A stretch of 64,000 nucleotides of DNA from Mesorhizobium erdmanii USDA 3471 (GCF_000472705.1 NZ_KI421454.1:395227-459226), one strand, 5' to 3'; shown: positions 16,939-25,424, counted from the first letter of the stretch. Numbers and translations are program-made. The notes: a model not told the origin generated them from the sequence alone.

Positions 16939-17830
16939 GACTGTGTCGGAGTTCGCGGCGAACGACGGCGGCGCCTATACCGTTCGCGCCGCCCGTCACG
17001 ACCACTGTGCGCGCGCCAGTTCGTTCGACCGGCCGGAAGAGTTCGGCTCGAGGCGTCTCGTCGACCGGCGGGTGCGCGTCGCCCGGCTGGTTGAACGACA
17101 TCCAACCGCCGTCGACCGTCAGCACCGATCCTGTGATGTAGCCCGTCTGTGCGCTGGCCAAAAAACGCACGGCCCGAGCGATCTCGTCGGGGCGCGCCAT
17201 TCGCCCCATGGGCACGCGGCGGCGCACGGCCGCGAGGTCCATCTTGCCCGCACGTTCCAGTTCCGCCACCATCGGCGTGCGCACGTATCCTGGCGCTACC
17301 GCCGTTACGCGGATGCCGCGCGAGGCCCACTCGCATGCAAGCGATCTCGTGAGAGCGATCAAGCCTGCCTTCGAGCTGGCATAGGCGTTGCGCTTGGGAT
17401 TGCCGAGCACGCCCGCCAGCGAAGCGACGTTGACAATGGCAGCGCCGGGCTGCATGCGCCTCGCCGCTTCGCCGGCCATGATGAAAGGCCCGATCAGATT
17501 TGTTGCCAGCACGCGTCGGAAGGCCTCGAAACCGGTGTCGATAGTCGCAGCCATGGCGGGTCCTATCGCCGCGTTGTTGACGAGAACATCGATTTTCGCG
17601 AACTGCGCTTCGATGCGGCCGTATAGGGCGACAATGTCCTCTTCTCGTGAGACATCGCATTCGAGGCCCAGATGCGGATGGCCGAGACCGCCGGCCAGTT
17701 CAAGAACGCCGCTGCCAGGAAGGTCCACCGCAACGACGATGTCTCCGTCGGCGGCAACGATCTCGACCAGCGCACGGCCGATTCCGCCTGCCGCTCCCGT
17801 TATGATGACGACCCGTCCTGCCTGCTTCAT
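16928..17830 (-). CDS. Short-chain dehydrogenase/reductase (SDR), with truncated second-domain start
   Basis: A 300-residue protein whose first 245 residues are a complete classical SDR: ITGAAGGIGRAL cofactor loop, NNAAIG, VNVASLAG serine and YASSKAGLI catalytic Tyr/Lys. Residues 265-300 then read ERTGARTVVVTGGANGIG, the beginning of another SDR, and stop by frameshift. It would oxidise an alcohol or reduce a ketone with NAD(P). Start 17830 has GGAGAGG upstream. It lies in the P450/ferredoxin set; I recall that pNGR234a of Rhizobium NGR234 has an SDR gene (y4lA) close to a P450 gene (y4lD), which may be the equivalent pair. Confidence 0.82.
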   Translation of the reverse strand: MKQAGRVVIITGAAGGIGRALVEIVAADGDIVVAVDLPGSGVLELAGGLGHPHLGLECDVSREEDIVALYGRIEAQFAKIDVLVNNAAIGPAMAATIDTGFEAFRRVLATNLIGPFIMAGEAARRMQPGAAIVNVASLAGVLGNPKRNAYASSKAGLIALTRSLACEWASRGIRVTAVAPGYVRTPMVAELERAGKMDLAAVRRRVPMGRMARPDEIARAVRFLASAQTGYITGSVLTVDGGWMSFNQPGDAHPPVDETPRAELFRPVERTGARTVVVTGGANGIGAAVVRRELRHSRDC

Positions 17831-18013
17831 ATGAACCTCTCCGCAGCCAGCGTCAGAGATATCGACGCGAGTCAGCAGCAAGACCGGTCGCGGACGTCCT
17901 GGTGACGGCGAGTTTCCATACCGGGTAGACGCGTTGCGTTCCGCGACCGCTCCCGCGACGCGGCTCCGCAATTGGGAGCCTTGGAAAGCATTGTGGTGAC
18001 ATGCATGGCATTT

Positions 18014-18553
18014 TCATTTTGATGACGAGCTGCGGCGCTTCCTGAGCGCGTAAACCGGGTCATTGGGATGCGCTGCTCCGATCGGTTGCCGCAAGCCGAA
18101 CCGTTCTGCATCGGGGACCGCTGGTGGGGTCTGCTCTTCGAGCCAATCGTAAACGACGGTCCGTTCGGCAATGCGCCACGCCCCTTCCCTCTTCTGAAAA
18201 AGATCGCAGTAACGGCCGCAGAGAAGCACCTGGCGTGCTTCTCCGTCATTGTCTGGTCCGCGTTGCAGCGCGGTGAAATAGCTTTCGACCACGGCCTCCG
18301 ACGGGTCGATGAATTCGATCAAGACGTTCGTGATCTGGTGGATTAAGCGCGGTCCGGTTTTGAAGAGACCAAGCGCAAACTCAAAGAAGCCCTCGGCTGA
18401 GCCGCGATAGGCACCGTGATTGTCATGCGCATCGGGCCAATATGCACTGCGCAGCGCAGCCTCATCCGCGCGATCTATGCCGCGGCAGTACCGATAAAGG
18501 CAGTCGCGGATCGCCTCGCGGTCGCGCAGTTCGGTGATTTTTGCCTGGCCCAT
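18014..18553 (-). CDS. SnoaL-like / NTF2-fold protein
   Basis: A 179-residue protein of the SnoaL_4/aromatic-dioxygenase beta-subunit-like fold. Residues 10-45 (ELRDREAIRDCLYRYCRGID, then RADEAALRSAYWPDA) match the characteristic first helix, and WRIAERTVVYDWLE matches the last strands. Members are cyclases, isomerases, dehydratases or hydroxylating-enzyme subunits and often sit in oxidative pathway clusters, as here. Start taken at 18553, just before the conserved domain. The reaction cannot be inferred. Confidence 0.75.
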   Translation of the reverse strand: MGQAKITELRDREAIRDCLYRYCRGIDRADEAALRSAYWPDAHDNHGAYRGSAEGFFEFALGLFKTGPRLIHQITNVLIEFIDPSEAVVESYFTALQRGPDNDGEARQVLLCGRYCDLFQKREGAWRIAERTVVYDWLEEQTPPAVPDAERFGLRQPIGAAHPNDPVYALRKRRSSSSK

Positions 18554-18764
18554 CGCTCTGTCGCAAATTTGAGATTGGAAGAGGCGTTTCGTGCCTCTAG
18601 GTGCGTGCAAGGTCGAACCGATCGGCAACTGAAGAAGCCAGAACGGAGACGAACTTCACGTGTCGCGTGCGTGTCATTGAGGTCTCGATGCCGGAGAGAA
18701 GGTAGGCAGGGAAGCGGCCGGACATCTTGCTTTGCGGTGTGGGGCCACGTCTCGTCGATTCCAC

Positions 18765-19010
18765 CTAAGCTTCCCCAGTTCTTGGTTGCATGGCGGCTGG
18801 TTCGAACCGCGCTGCCGATGTGCGATCGACTTCCAGCGCACGTTCGGGGCAGGATCGCGCGCCTTGTGACGCAAGCAGTTGCTCCCCCTCCGCAACCTGA
18901 ATGTCACCGGGCAGGATGTAGCCATCGTCATCAAGCTTGAAGATGTCCGGCGCTTGCGCCCAGCATCGCGCGTGACCCTGGCATTTGGCATTGTGGACGA
19001 TAATGCGCAT
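18765..19010 (-). CDS. P450-type 3Fe-4S/4Fe-4S ferredoxin
   Basis: An 81-residue ferredoxin starting MRIIVHNAKCQGHARC, with a GGAGG eight bases upstream. It shows the pattern C-x5-C at the N-terminus and C-P near residue 58 (ARSCPERAL), typical of the small single-cluster ferredoxins that feed electrons to bacterial P450s. It lies 38 bases downstream of the P450 gene. A dedicated ferredoxin reductase is not seen in the window, so a general reductase would be required. Confidence 0.85.
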   Translation of the reverse strand: MRIIVHNAKCQGHARCWAQAPDIFKLDDDGYILPGDIQVAEGEQLLASQGARSCPERALEVDRTSAARFEPAAMQPRTGEA

Positions 19011-19048
19011 AGCGCTGCCTCCATTGTCTTGGCATGGCTCGGCGATGG

Positions 19049-20266
19049 TCATGACCAGTCCAGGATCAGATTTTCGATCCCGAACACATGGCCGCCACAG
19101 GTGATGGGCGCTGTACCCTCCTTGATCCGGAAGGTCGGTATGCGCGCCAGCCACTCCTCCAGGCCAATGACAATCTCGCGCCGGGCAAGGTGTGAGCCAA
19201 GGCAACGGTGGGGACCATAGCCAAAGGCGGCGTGGCGGTTGTGCTCTCGCGCCAGATCGACCGTGTTGGGGGATTCGAATTCCTCCGGGTCGCGATTTGC
19301 AATCATCGTGGCGCACGAAACATAGTCCCCCTTTCGGATCGGCGCGCCTTCGAAGTCGATATCTTTCGTAGCCACGCGGATCAACTGAATGGGCGGATAG
19401 GCCCGCAGCAACTCTTCGGTTGCGAGCAGGATGCGGTCCGGTTCGCTGCGCAGCAGTTCCTGATCCTTGAGGTTGCGCGCTAGATAAGCCAGGTCAAAGC
19501 CAATAGCTGCTGCGACAGTGTCAAGTCCCGCGACGAACACGAGCACGCCGATGCCACGGATCTCCCCGTCGGTTAGCCGGCGGCCTTCGATCTGTGCCTG
19601 CACGATGAAGGTCATGAGATCGTCGACCGGATCCTTGCGGCGATTGGTTGCAAGTTCATCGATGAAAGCCACAATCTTGCGGGCAGCCACAGGTCGTTCC
19701 ACATCGTCGCCGTGGAGCAGATCTTTCGCCCAGCCGACAAATGTATCGAGTCCCTGATCCGGCAACCCCAGAAAGCGAAGGAAGATGCTGACAGTGAACG
19801 GAAAGGCAAAATCCTTCATGACGTCGCAGCTCGTGGCCGATGCGGTGATCCGGTCGATCAGGGCTATCGCTCGCTCACGGACAGCCGGTTCCAGTGCCGT
19901 CACCCGCTTGGGCGAAAGCAGCGGACTGAGCAGTGAGCGAAATGCGCCATGGGCCGGTGGATCGAGCTCAAGCGGGATCGTCGGCCAGGTTTCGCCCAGT
20001 ATGGAGGAGAAGATGCTGCGATGGCTGGAAAAAGTTTCAGCGTCCTGCAGCACCTTACGCTGGTCTGCGGCGCGGGTGATGACCCAGGTGCCCCGGCCAT
20101 CTTGCGTGTTGTAGGGGGAATAGAAGATCGGAGGCCCGTCATGGGCGCAAGCGACGGCTGCGTGTGGATCCCCGTTGGGCGTTGGTGGCATGCCTGGCGA
20201 TGTGAACAGGCTGAAGTCTCTCACCATTTCGGGCGGGACATGATCTGGAACCGGGTTGATCGCCAT
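19049..20266 (-). CDS. Cytochrome P450 (P450cam-like)
   Basis: A 405-residue soluble P450. The heme-binding loop is FGYGPHRCLGSHLA (Cys355), the I-helix has GLDTV with the Asp249-Thr250 oxygen-activation pair, and the K-helix ExxR is EELLR (Glu285, Arg288). GLDTV in place of the common GxDTT, and the ending LARREIVIGLEEWLARIP, are strikingly like P450cam (CYP101). I recall a CYP127 family in the symbiotic regions of NGR234 and M. loti that may be the correct assignment. It is not one of the gibberellin-operon P450s, as the other operon genes are missing. The operon is preceded by a NifA/sigma-54 promoter at 20803-20924. Confidence 0.9.
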   Translation of the reverse strand: MAINPVPDHVPPEMVRDFSLFTSPGMPPTPNGDPHAAVACAHDGPPIFYSPYNTQDGRGTWVITRAADQRKVLQDAETFSSHRSIFSSILGETWPTIPLELDPPAHGAFRSLLSPLLSPKRVTALEPAVRERAIALIDRITASATSCDVMKDFAFPFTVSIFLRFLGLPDQGLDTFVGWAKDLLHGDDVERPVAARKIVAFIDELATNRRKDPVDDLMTFIVQAQIEGRRLTDGEIRGIGVLVFVAGLDTVAAAIGFDLAYLARNLKDQELLRSEPDRILLATEELLRAYPPIQLIRVATKDIDFEGAPIRKGDYVSCATMIANRDPEEFESPNTVDLAREHNRHAAFGYGPHRCLGSHLARREIVIGLEEWLARIPTFRIKEGTAPITCGGHVFGIENLILDWS

Positions 20267-20290
20267 TGCATTTCTCCTGCCGTCTAACCA

Positions 20291-20718
20291 CTAACCAGGC
20301 CGCGCACCATGGCATCTTGGCCATCCAGCAAGCTTGTTGCCCTCTTGGCCAGACCGCTGCCTGCCCGCCAAAGAGCCGACGAGCGAAATCGTCGGAGACC
20401 CGGCGTTTTCCAGCTTCGAACGGCGAACCGGAATGAAGCTCTTGCTCCACAGCGGTTCGGGGTCGATCATCTCTTCGAGGATATCCGCAGCGCGGCACGC
20501 GAAAGACCGGTTGGCCGCCGAAGTGCTCGCCGGTCTCCTCAAGCGCCGGCGAGAGGGCAGGAGCAAGCACATTCTGGTCGAACCGTATCTGCAGGTCGAT
20601 CGGTGGCCATTGGCCGGTGCCGGGCGGTTGTGACGGTGACGCCAGTCACGCCGGTCGATATTGCATTCCGCGGGCAATGCCCGTTTCGGATAGAATCTGA
20701 ACTGACGCTGACCTGACA
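20291..20718 (-). CDS. Possible leader ORF with nifH-like N-terminus
   Basis: A 142-codon open frame between the sigma-54 promoter and the P450 gene. Its ATG has an excellent Shine-Dalgarno (GAAGGAGGACGGC). The first twelve codons read MSGQRQFRFYPK, matching the NifH start pattern (M-S-x-x-R-Q-I-A-F-Y-G-K), after which no similarity is recognisable and the composition looks non-coding. Likely explanation: a nifH promoter with its first codons was joined to this operon, leaving an artificial reading frame. It could act as a leader peptide for the P450 24 bases later. Weak evidence for a real protein. Confidence 0.35.
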
Positions 20719-20802
20719 TGCCGTCCTCCTTCATTGCATTGAGCGCGATATCACTCACGAATGGACGCCAGTCGGTATCTCCTGCCGTCTCACATGAGAG
20801 CT

Positions 20803-20818
20803 TCAAAAGTCGTGCCAA
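20803..20818 (-). promoter_or_regulatory. Sigma-54 promoter of the P450 operon
   Basis: Minus strand TTGGCACGACTTTTGA: perfect -24 TTGGCAC and a -12 element TTGA instead of TTGC. It lies about 85 bases upstream of the leader ORF start at 20718 and 91 bases downstream of a perfect NifA site. Confidence 0.7.
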
Positions 20819-20908
20819 CGGCGCGGAAAGAGCCCTGCAGGAGATTTTCTACATATCATTCAACAGCTTGAACGAATGCGCAGCCGCAAGCCTGGCGGAG
20901 CAAAGCCG

Positions 20909-20924
20909 TGTCCCGGACATGACA
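20909..20924 (-). promoter_or_regulatory. NifA upstream activator site (P450 operon)
   Basis: TGTCCCGGACATGACA fits TGT-N10-ACA exactly. It is followed by AACCCGACA, as in the ABC-exporter cassette at 27740-27755, supporting a common origin of the two promoters. Confidence 0.7.
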
Positions 20925-21303
20925 AACCCGACAGCAAGGTCGCGGCAGCTTCAAAATGCTCCGAGAGCACAAGGCGGCTTTTTCCGTCACCTTGGGACCG
21001 TGCCCGCCTCACGCAAGCGCGGTTCAGAAAGATCACATGGCCAGCTTGCTAATGGACGTGCTGGCTTTTTTGTACCCGTTGTCGATTTCGAAGCGGTCTC
21101 GCGAGCGTCGATAGGGCGAAGCGCGTGGGCCTGTCAGCCGTCTCAATCCTGAGAACGGAGGCCATAGGGACCCTCGTCAGGTTAACCCCGATCGACTCCT
21201 GTCCCTCGTTCCGAGTTTGAGCCCAGATTTTCGCTTCGAATACGAGCCACGTGTTCGCCGCGCCGGCGACCCGGCGACCCTCCGGTCCGACTTCCGACAT
21301 TTT

Positions 21304-21319
21304 TGTCCAGCTTCGGACA
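21304..21319 (+). promoter_or_regulatory. NifA upstream activator site (prxS-rpoN)
   Basis: TGTCCAGCTTCGGACA fits TGT-N10-ACA. It lies 163 bases upstream of the prxS -24/-12 element, within the range seen for enhancer-type sites. Confidence 0.6.
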
Positions 21320-21482
21320 AAGAGGGGCGCGGCTTGATACGCATAAACGGGATCCCCTCTGCCCAGAGCTCACGATCAGATGATTATGGGCGCGCTCGCT
21401 CTCGGCGAAGGCACGGTCTTGGCCGCTCAAGGCAAAGAGTGTCGCTGCAAAAAACAGTGTGACCCCCAGCCTGAAAATCAAA

Positions 21483-21497
21483 TGGCACGGCGCTTGC
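21483..21497 (+). promoter_or_regulatory. Sigma-54 promoter of prxS-rpoN
   Basis: TGGCACGGCGCTTGC is a full match to the sigma-54 consensus, 260 bases before the prxS start. A NifA/sigma-54 promoter in front of prxS-rpoN2 is known from Rhizobium etli, so rpoN here is probably autoactivated in symbiosis. Confidence 0.8.
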
Positions 21498-21757
21498 GTC
21501 GTACTCGGCAGAACCCATCACAAGGTGGCCAGGAGTAAGACCATTGCTGACATCGCGACGCCCCGTACAAGCGCCTAGTGAAACCGTTCTCGTGCCGCCA
21601 CAAATCGAGAACGCCCGTGCTCGCGAGCGGTTTTGCCATGGCTGATCCAAGGTCGACGCAAAACGCGCGGCGCTCGACCGAATTGCCGGCCGCGGTCGAT
21701 GCCGTGTCAGTTTCAACCGAAAAAGCAGCGCACCAGTTTTCCTCCAGGAGCACATTG

Positions 21758-22306
21758 ATGACCGTCAAAAAAAAGGTTCCTTTCGTCACCTTTCGCACGC
21801 GTGTTCGCGATGATTCCATCGAGGGACCAAACCCGCACCGCTGGGAAGACAAGACATCCGACGACTGTTTCAGCGGCAAGCGCATCATCCTGTTCTCGCT
21901 GCCCGGTGCCTTCACCCCGACCTGCTCGACCTTCCAGTTGCCCGATTTCGAAATGCTCTACGACGAGTTCGAGAAGGAGGGAATTGACGCAATCTACTGC
22001 GTTTCCGTCAACGATGCGTTCGTCATGAATGCGTGGGGCAAGGCCCTGGGGCTGAAGAAAGTCCAGCTCATCCCAGACGGCTCGGGCGAGTTCACCCGCA
22101 AGATGGGCATGCTGGTTGCCAAGGACAATCTCGGCTTCGGCATGCGCTCCTGGCGCTACGCTGCCGTGATCAACAATAGCGTGGTGGAGCAGTGGTTCGA
22201 GGAGGACGGTTTCTGCGACAACTGCGAGGCCGACCCCTATGGCGTATCGTCGCCGCAGAACGTCCTTGAAACGCTGAGAGCCGCCAAAGCCGTGACGGCT
22301 GCATGA
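21758..22306 (+). CDS. prxS: Symbiotic peroxiredoxin
   Basis: A 182-residue peroxiredoxin of the Prx5/glutaredoxin-linked type. The peroxidatic cysteine is Cys56 in SLPGAFTPTCSTF; FCDNC near residue 152 supplies further cysteines. It reduces hydrogen peroxide or alkyl hydroperoxides in the cytoplasm, which matters for bacteroids with high respiration. The ATG at 21758 has CCAGGAG upstream. It is 74 bases before rpoN and shares its NifA/sigma-54 promoter, as in R. etli prxS-rpoN2. Confidence 0.9.
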   Translation: MTVKKKVPFVTFRTRVRDDSIEGPNPHRWEDKTSDDCFSGKRIILFSLPGAFTPTCSTFQLPDFEMLYDEFEKEGIDAIYCVSVNDAFVMNAWGKALGLKKVQLIPDGSGEFTRKMGMLVAKDNLGFGMRSWRYAAVINNSVVEQWFEEDGFCDNCEADPYGVSSPQNVLETLRAAKAVTAA

Positions 22307-22380
22307 TCTAGACGAGTCAACGTCTCGAAAGTCCCCTTGCACAAGGCGAAGGGTCGCTCGGTAGGAGTTTCACGCTAGCC

Positions 22381-23835
22381 ATGGAGTCCTCAGCAAGCCT
22401 GCTTCAGCGTCAGAAGCAATCGTTGGTTTTGACGCCGCAAATGATGGAATCCATTCGCCTGTTGCAACTGGCGCATCCCGAACTGCATCAGTTCGTCGAG
22501 CAGGAAATCGAGAAGAACCCCTTTCTGGAACGGGCATCAAACCGGGCGCCGAAGGACATTCCGTCGATTTCGGCCGGGAACCCGCGCATCGGGCCGACCA
22601 CGGGCGGAATATCGGATCAGGCCTCGCAGTGGAAATCAATCCGCGGCAAAAACAATGTCCAACCGGGGGGAAACCATGCGTTCGAAGATACCTGGACGTC
22701 CATCGAAACATTGCACGACCATGTCGCTCGTCAGATCGCTCTCAGCGCATTCGCGCCGCTGGAGCGGCGAATAGCTGGCGAGCTTGCCGGTCATCTGGAA
22801 GACACCGGATACCTTCCGGTGAACCTTGCGGAACTGGCCCGCAGCCTGAATGTCCGGGAGGCTGTTGTGGAACGGGTTCTCGGAACCTTGCAGCAGTTCG
22901 ATCCACCGGGTATTTTTGCGCGAACTCTCAGCGAATGCCTTGAGATACAATTGCGGCAGCTAGACAGGTTCGACCCGGCAATGGCAGCGCTGGTCGCCAA
23001 TCTTGAAGCGCTGGCGCGACGCGATTTTCAAACATTGAAGCGCCATTGCGGTGTCGATGAAGACGACCTTCTCGACATGTTGCACGAAATCCGCGCGCTG
23101 GATCCCAAGCCCGGAAACCGATTCCAATCCGGAGGGCCTGAATCGATCATTCCCGACGTCTTGGTCCAGCCCTCTCCCGGAGGTGGGTGGCAAATCGAAC
23201 TCAATCCAGACACGCTGCCCAGGCTGCTGATGAACCAAAACTATTTTGCCCAGGTCTCCCGCCTAAGCGCTCAAAATTCGAAAGATCAGTCATTTCTCAA
23301 CGAATGCCTCCAAAACGCGAACTGGCTAATCCGCAGCCTTGATCAGCGCGCCAAGACGATCCTCAAGGTAGCGGCTGAAATCATCCGCCAGCAGGACGCC
23401 TTTTTTGAACATGGGGTCGCCCACCTGCGGCCTCTCAATCTCAGGACTGTCGCGGATGCGATCAACGTGCACCAGTCGACGGTAAGCCGGGTAACGTCGA
23501 ACAAGTACATGCTGACCCCGCGCGGCGTGTTCGAACTGAAGTATTTTTTCACTGTCGCGATCGGCTCCTGTGAAGGCGGCGACGCGTACTCCGCCGAAGC
23601 TGTCCGCCATCAAATCAAGGCGATGGTTGCCGTGGAATCGCCCAACGAAGTGCTTTCCGACGACGACATCGCCACCCGGCTCAAGGAAACCGGGATCGAC
23701 ATTGCTCGCCGCACCGTTGCGAAATATCGTGAGGCGCTGAACATCCCGTCCTCCGCGCGACGTCGCCGGGAAAAGCGCGTGCGTCTTCGATGCCAATCAA
23801 GCCCGGGCGGCGGCGGCGACGAAAGCGGCTCTTAA
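22381..23835 (+). CDS. rpoN: RNA polymerase sigma-54 factor (symbiotic copy)
   Basis: A 484-residue sigma-54. Region I begins LLQRQKQSLVLTPQMMESIRLLQL (glutamine/leucine-rich activator-response region), the core-binding domain follows, the HTH includes VHQSTVSRVTSNKYM, and the C-terminal RpoN box is ARRTVAKYR at residues 442-450. Sigma-54 recognises the -24/-12 promoters that are abundant in this window and needs NifA or DctD for open-complex formation. It corresponds to the second, NifA-regulated rpoN of rhizobial islands. It converges with nifQ: the two stop codons share the TTAA at 23832-23835. Confidence 0.95.
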   Translation: MESSASLLQRQKQSLVLTPQMMESIRLLQLAHPELHQFVEQEIEKNPFLERASNRAPKDIPSISAGNPRIGPTTGGISDQASQWKSIRGKNNVQPGGNHAFEDTWTSIETLHDHVARQIALSAFAPLERRIAGELAGHLEDTGYLPVNLAELARSLNVREAVVERVLGTLQQFDPPGIFARTLSECLEIQLRQLDRFDPAMAALVANLEALARRDFQTLKRHCGVDEDDLLDMLHEIRALDPKPGNRFQSGGPESIIPDVLVQPSPGGGWQIELNPDTLPRLLMNQNYFAQVSRLSAQNSKDQSFLNECLQNANWLIRSLDQRAKTILKVAAEIIRQQDAFFEHGVAHLRPLNLRTVADAINVHQSTVSRVTSNKYMLTPRGVFELKYFFTVAIGSCEGGDAYSAEAVRHQIKAMVAVESPNEVLSDDDIATRLKETGIDIARRTVAKYREALNIPSSARRRREKRVRLRCQSSPGGGGDESGS

Positions 23836-24479
23836 GCGAGCCCGTTCTTGATCCGTGCCAAGTGGCTTTCGCCTTCCTCCGGGCCAAAACAGCTTTCGAA
23901 ATCGCCGCATTCCCGACAGCTGGGCGCGGTGCATAGCGAAAAGCCTTCAGCCTCGCAGAGCTTACGATAGAAATACTTCTTCCATTTCATGTTTTTGGTG
24001 TTGCCGGCCGCCAGCGCCGGGAAATGCCTGGCCATTAAGCGGCTGAGTTCGGCCCGATTGAAAAGGCCAAGGTCCTGCCACAGATGGTCATTGCGCAAAC
24101 TGCGCCTGGCGATGATCTTGGCGAAGAGGGTGCACGCCGGATCGCCTGGCCTGGCATGCCCAATAAGCAAGCCGCGCAGAAGCCCTTCCTCCATATCCGG
24201 CTCGGGATCGGTCAGCTTTTCCAGCGCGAAGGCGTTGACGGGAACAGCCGGGAAATAGCGTGTCATGACATCTCGCAGGTCGGCACGCGAAAGGCCGGTT
24301 GCTTCGGTGGCGGTCGCCTTGCCGGCCTCGACCTCCTCGAACGCGAGGTAGAAAACACAGGCAAGCACATGCCGGTCGAACGCCGCCGCCTGGTCTGTCG
24401 GCGGCCATTGGCTGGTGCTGAAACAGCCACGGTGATGGGCGAATGTGGCGCCGTTCTGCTGGTCTTGTTCCCAGCTCAT
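23832..24479 (-). CDS. nifQ: NifQ, molybdenum donor for FeMo-cofactor synthesis
   Basis: A 215-residue protein with the NifQ C-terminal cysteine cluster C-x4-C-x2-C-x5-C (CTAPSCRECGDFESC, about residues 182-196). NifQ is an Fe-S protein that passes molybdenum to the NifEN/NifH machinery. Its ATG overlaps the fdxB stop in ATGA, so the two are translationally coupled. Last gene of the short operon DUF683-fdxB-nifQ. Confidence 0.92.
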   Translation of the reverse strand: MSWEQDQQNGATFAHHRGCFSTSQWPPTDQAAAFDRHVLACVFYLAFEEVEAGKATATEATGLSRADLRDVMTRYFPAVPVNAFALEKLTDPEPDMEEGLLRGLLIGHARPGDPACTLFAKIIARRSLRNDHLWQDLGLFNRAELSRLMARHFPALAAGNTKNMKWKKYFYRKLCEAEGFSLCTAPSCRECGDFESCFGPEEGESHLARIKNGLA

Positions 24480-24793
24480 GCAGCAAGCTTGTCGGCCGCA
24501 AGGTGGGTCTGGCAGTTCTTCGGGCAGACGCGGCCGCAGGCGCCGCAGCCGATGCAGAGGCCGGCATGGTCGACGATCATGACCATGCGGTTGAGCTCGC
24601 CGTCGAAGTCGTCGTCCTCGCCCGCGCAGATGCCGAGGATTTCGCCTGCGTCATCGACGCCATGAAGGTGCATGACCTCGCGCGAGCAGACCTTGAAGCA
24701 GCGGCCGCAGCCGATGCAGGTCGCGCCATCGATCGCCGTCAGATAGTGCGGCGTCCAGGGAGAGCCGTCGCGGGTGACGAAAGCGCCCGTCAT
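24476..24793 (-). CDS. fdxB: FdxB-type 2[4Fe-4S] ferredoxin III, nif-specific
   Basis: A 105-residue ferredoxin with two cluster motifs: CIGCGRCFKVC near residues 26-36 and CIGCGACGRVCPKNC near 80-94, separated by an acidic insertion (GEDDDFDGEL). This spacing is typical of FdxB, encoded after nifX in many diazotrophs. It probably carries electrons for cofactor assembly or nitrogenase. It overlaps DUF683 upstream and nifQ downstream by 4 bases each. Confidence 0.9.
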   Translation of the reverse strand: MTGAFVTRDGSPWTPHYLTAIDGATCIGCGRCFKVCSREVMHLHGVDDAGEILGICAGEDDDFDGELNRMVMIVDHAGLCIGCGACGRVCPKNCQTHLAADKLAA

Positions 24794-24993
24794 TGTGAAT
24801 TCTCCAACGCTGCGAGTTCTTCCTTTGCCGCATCCAACTCGGCAAAAACCTCGAAGGCTTTCCAGGCGACCGCCTCGATCTCGGTCCAGTTGACCGGAAG
24901 GTCCTCGGCAAGGTCGTGCAATTCCATCTTGGCGGCTCCCGCGCGCGACTGCAGCTTGCGGACCTTCTTCTGCAACAGCGCAAGGTCTGACAT
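24790..24993 (-). CDS. NifX-associated DUF683 (CCE_0567) small protein
   Basis: A 67-residue, largely helical acidic protein (LQKKVRKLQSRAGAAKMELHDL, then DLPVNWTEIEAVA). It matches the DUF683 family that accompanies nifX/fdxB operons. Its function is not established. The ATG at 24993 has AGGAAGGGG upstream. In most rhizobia it follows nifX and a DUF269 gene; here both are absent and a decayed nifH lies just upstream. Confidence 0.85.
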   Translation of the reverse strand: MSDLALLQKKVRKLQSRAGAAKMELHDLAEDLPVNWTEIEAVAWKAFEVFAELDAAKEELAALENSQ

Positions 24994-25149
24994 GATCCCC
25001 TTCCTCGCAAGCCGGTCGTTACGCCCGCGCCATGTCGGGACGCGCTTCGATGGCCACGAGCGCATCGCCGGCGCGCCGGCCTCGGCGGGTTTCCGGAACG
25101 TCTCGAAGCCGAACCGGTGATGCCGATGGACGCTGCAGCCAGCTTATGC

Positions 25150-25336
25150 AATCCCGCGCGGCGAGACGCAGGTCCGTATCCTTCGAGTTCGGCATAAGAG
25201 CGGTTGAGCGCAGACGACAATCAAGATCTTGTTCCCGACGTCGACGCGGGCGGTGAGCGCATATTGTGAGGGTGTCGATTTGGCGACGCCCCTATGCCAG
25301 AGAAGGCGGATCTCGCGTGGATCCGGCGCGTTGCTT
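25150..25336 (-). pseudogene. nifH: Decayed 5' end of nifH
   Basis: Starting from a former ATG now GCG at 25327-25329, the minus strand reads without gaps against NifH residues 1-40: IRLLWHRGVAKSTPSQ then LTARVDVGNKILIVVC, against LRQIAFYGKGGIGKSTTSQ and LAALVDLGQKILIVGC. About half of the residues are identical and the register is exact, including the Lys-Ser-Thr of the P-loop; a later piece NSKDTDLRLAA matches NSKAQDTVLHLAA after a frame change. The Shine-Dalgarno leader GAAGGAAAGCAAC also matches. It is non-functional. Confidence 0.85.
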
Positions 25337-25408
25337 TCCTTCGCTCCATTGATCGCATCAACCAGGATCTAAATAATCGCGAGGCGGCTGCCGCCCCAGG
25401 AGGAAGCC

Positions 25409-25424
25409 TCAAGCGCCGTGCCGG
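25409..25424 (-). promoter_or_regulatory. Sigma-54 promoter, nifH type (drives DUF683-fdxB-nifQ)
   Basis: Minus strand CCGGCACGGCGCTTGA: GG and GC-like elements in register (last base A instead of C). It lies about 80 bases upstream of the decayed nifH start and 91 bases from the NifA site at 25515-25530. Confidence 0.65.

Larger units (their letters stand above)
20719..21757. other. Long intergenic region with two divergent sigma-54 promoters
   Basis: About 1 kb without a convincing gene between the P450 operon (minus) and prxS (plus). It holds the P450 promoter and NifA site near 20803-20924 and the prxS NifA site and promoter near 21304-21497. Frames within 20940-21290 and 21500-21757 show no family motifs. 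Confidence 0.65.

Noticed and set aside
16198..20266. Idea that the P450 cluster is the rhizobial gibberellin operon
   Set aside because: Only one P450 is present, it is P450cam-like, and the diterpene cyclase and GGPP synthase genes are absent.
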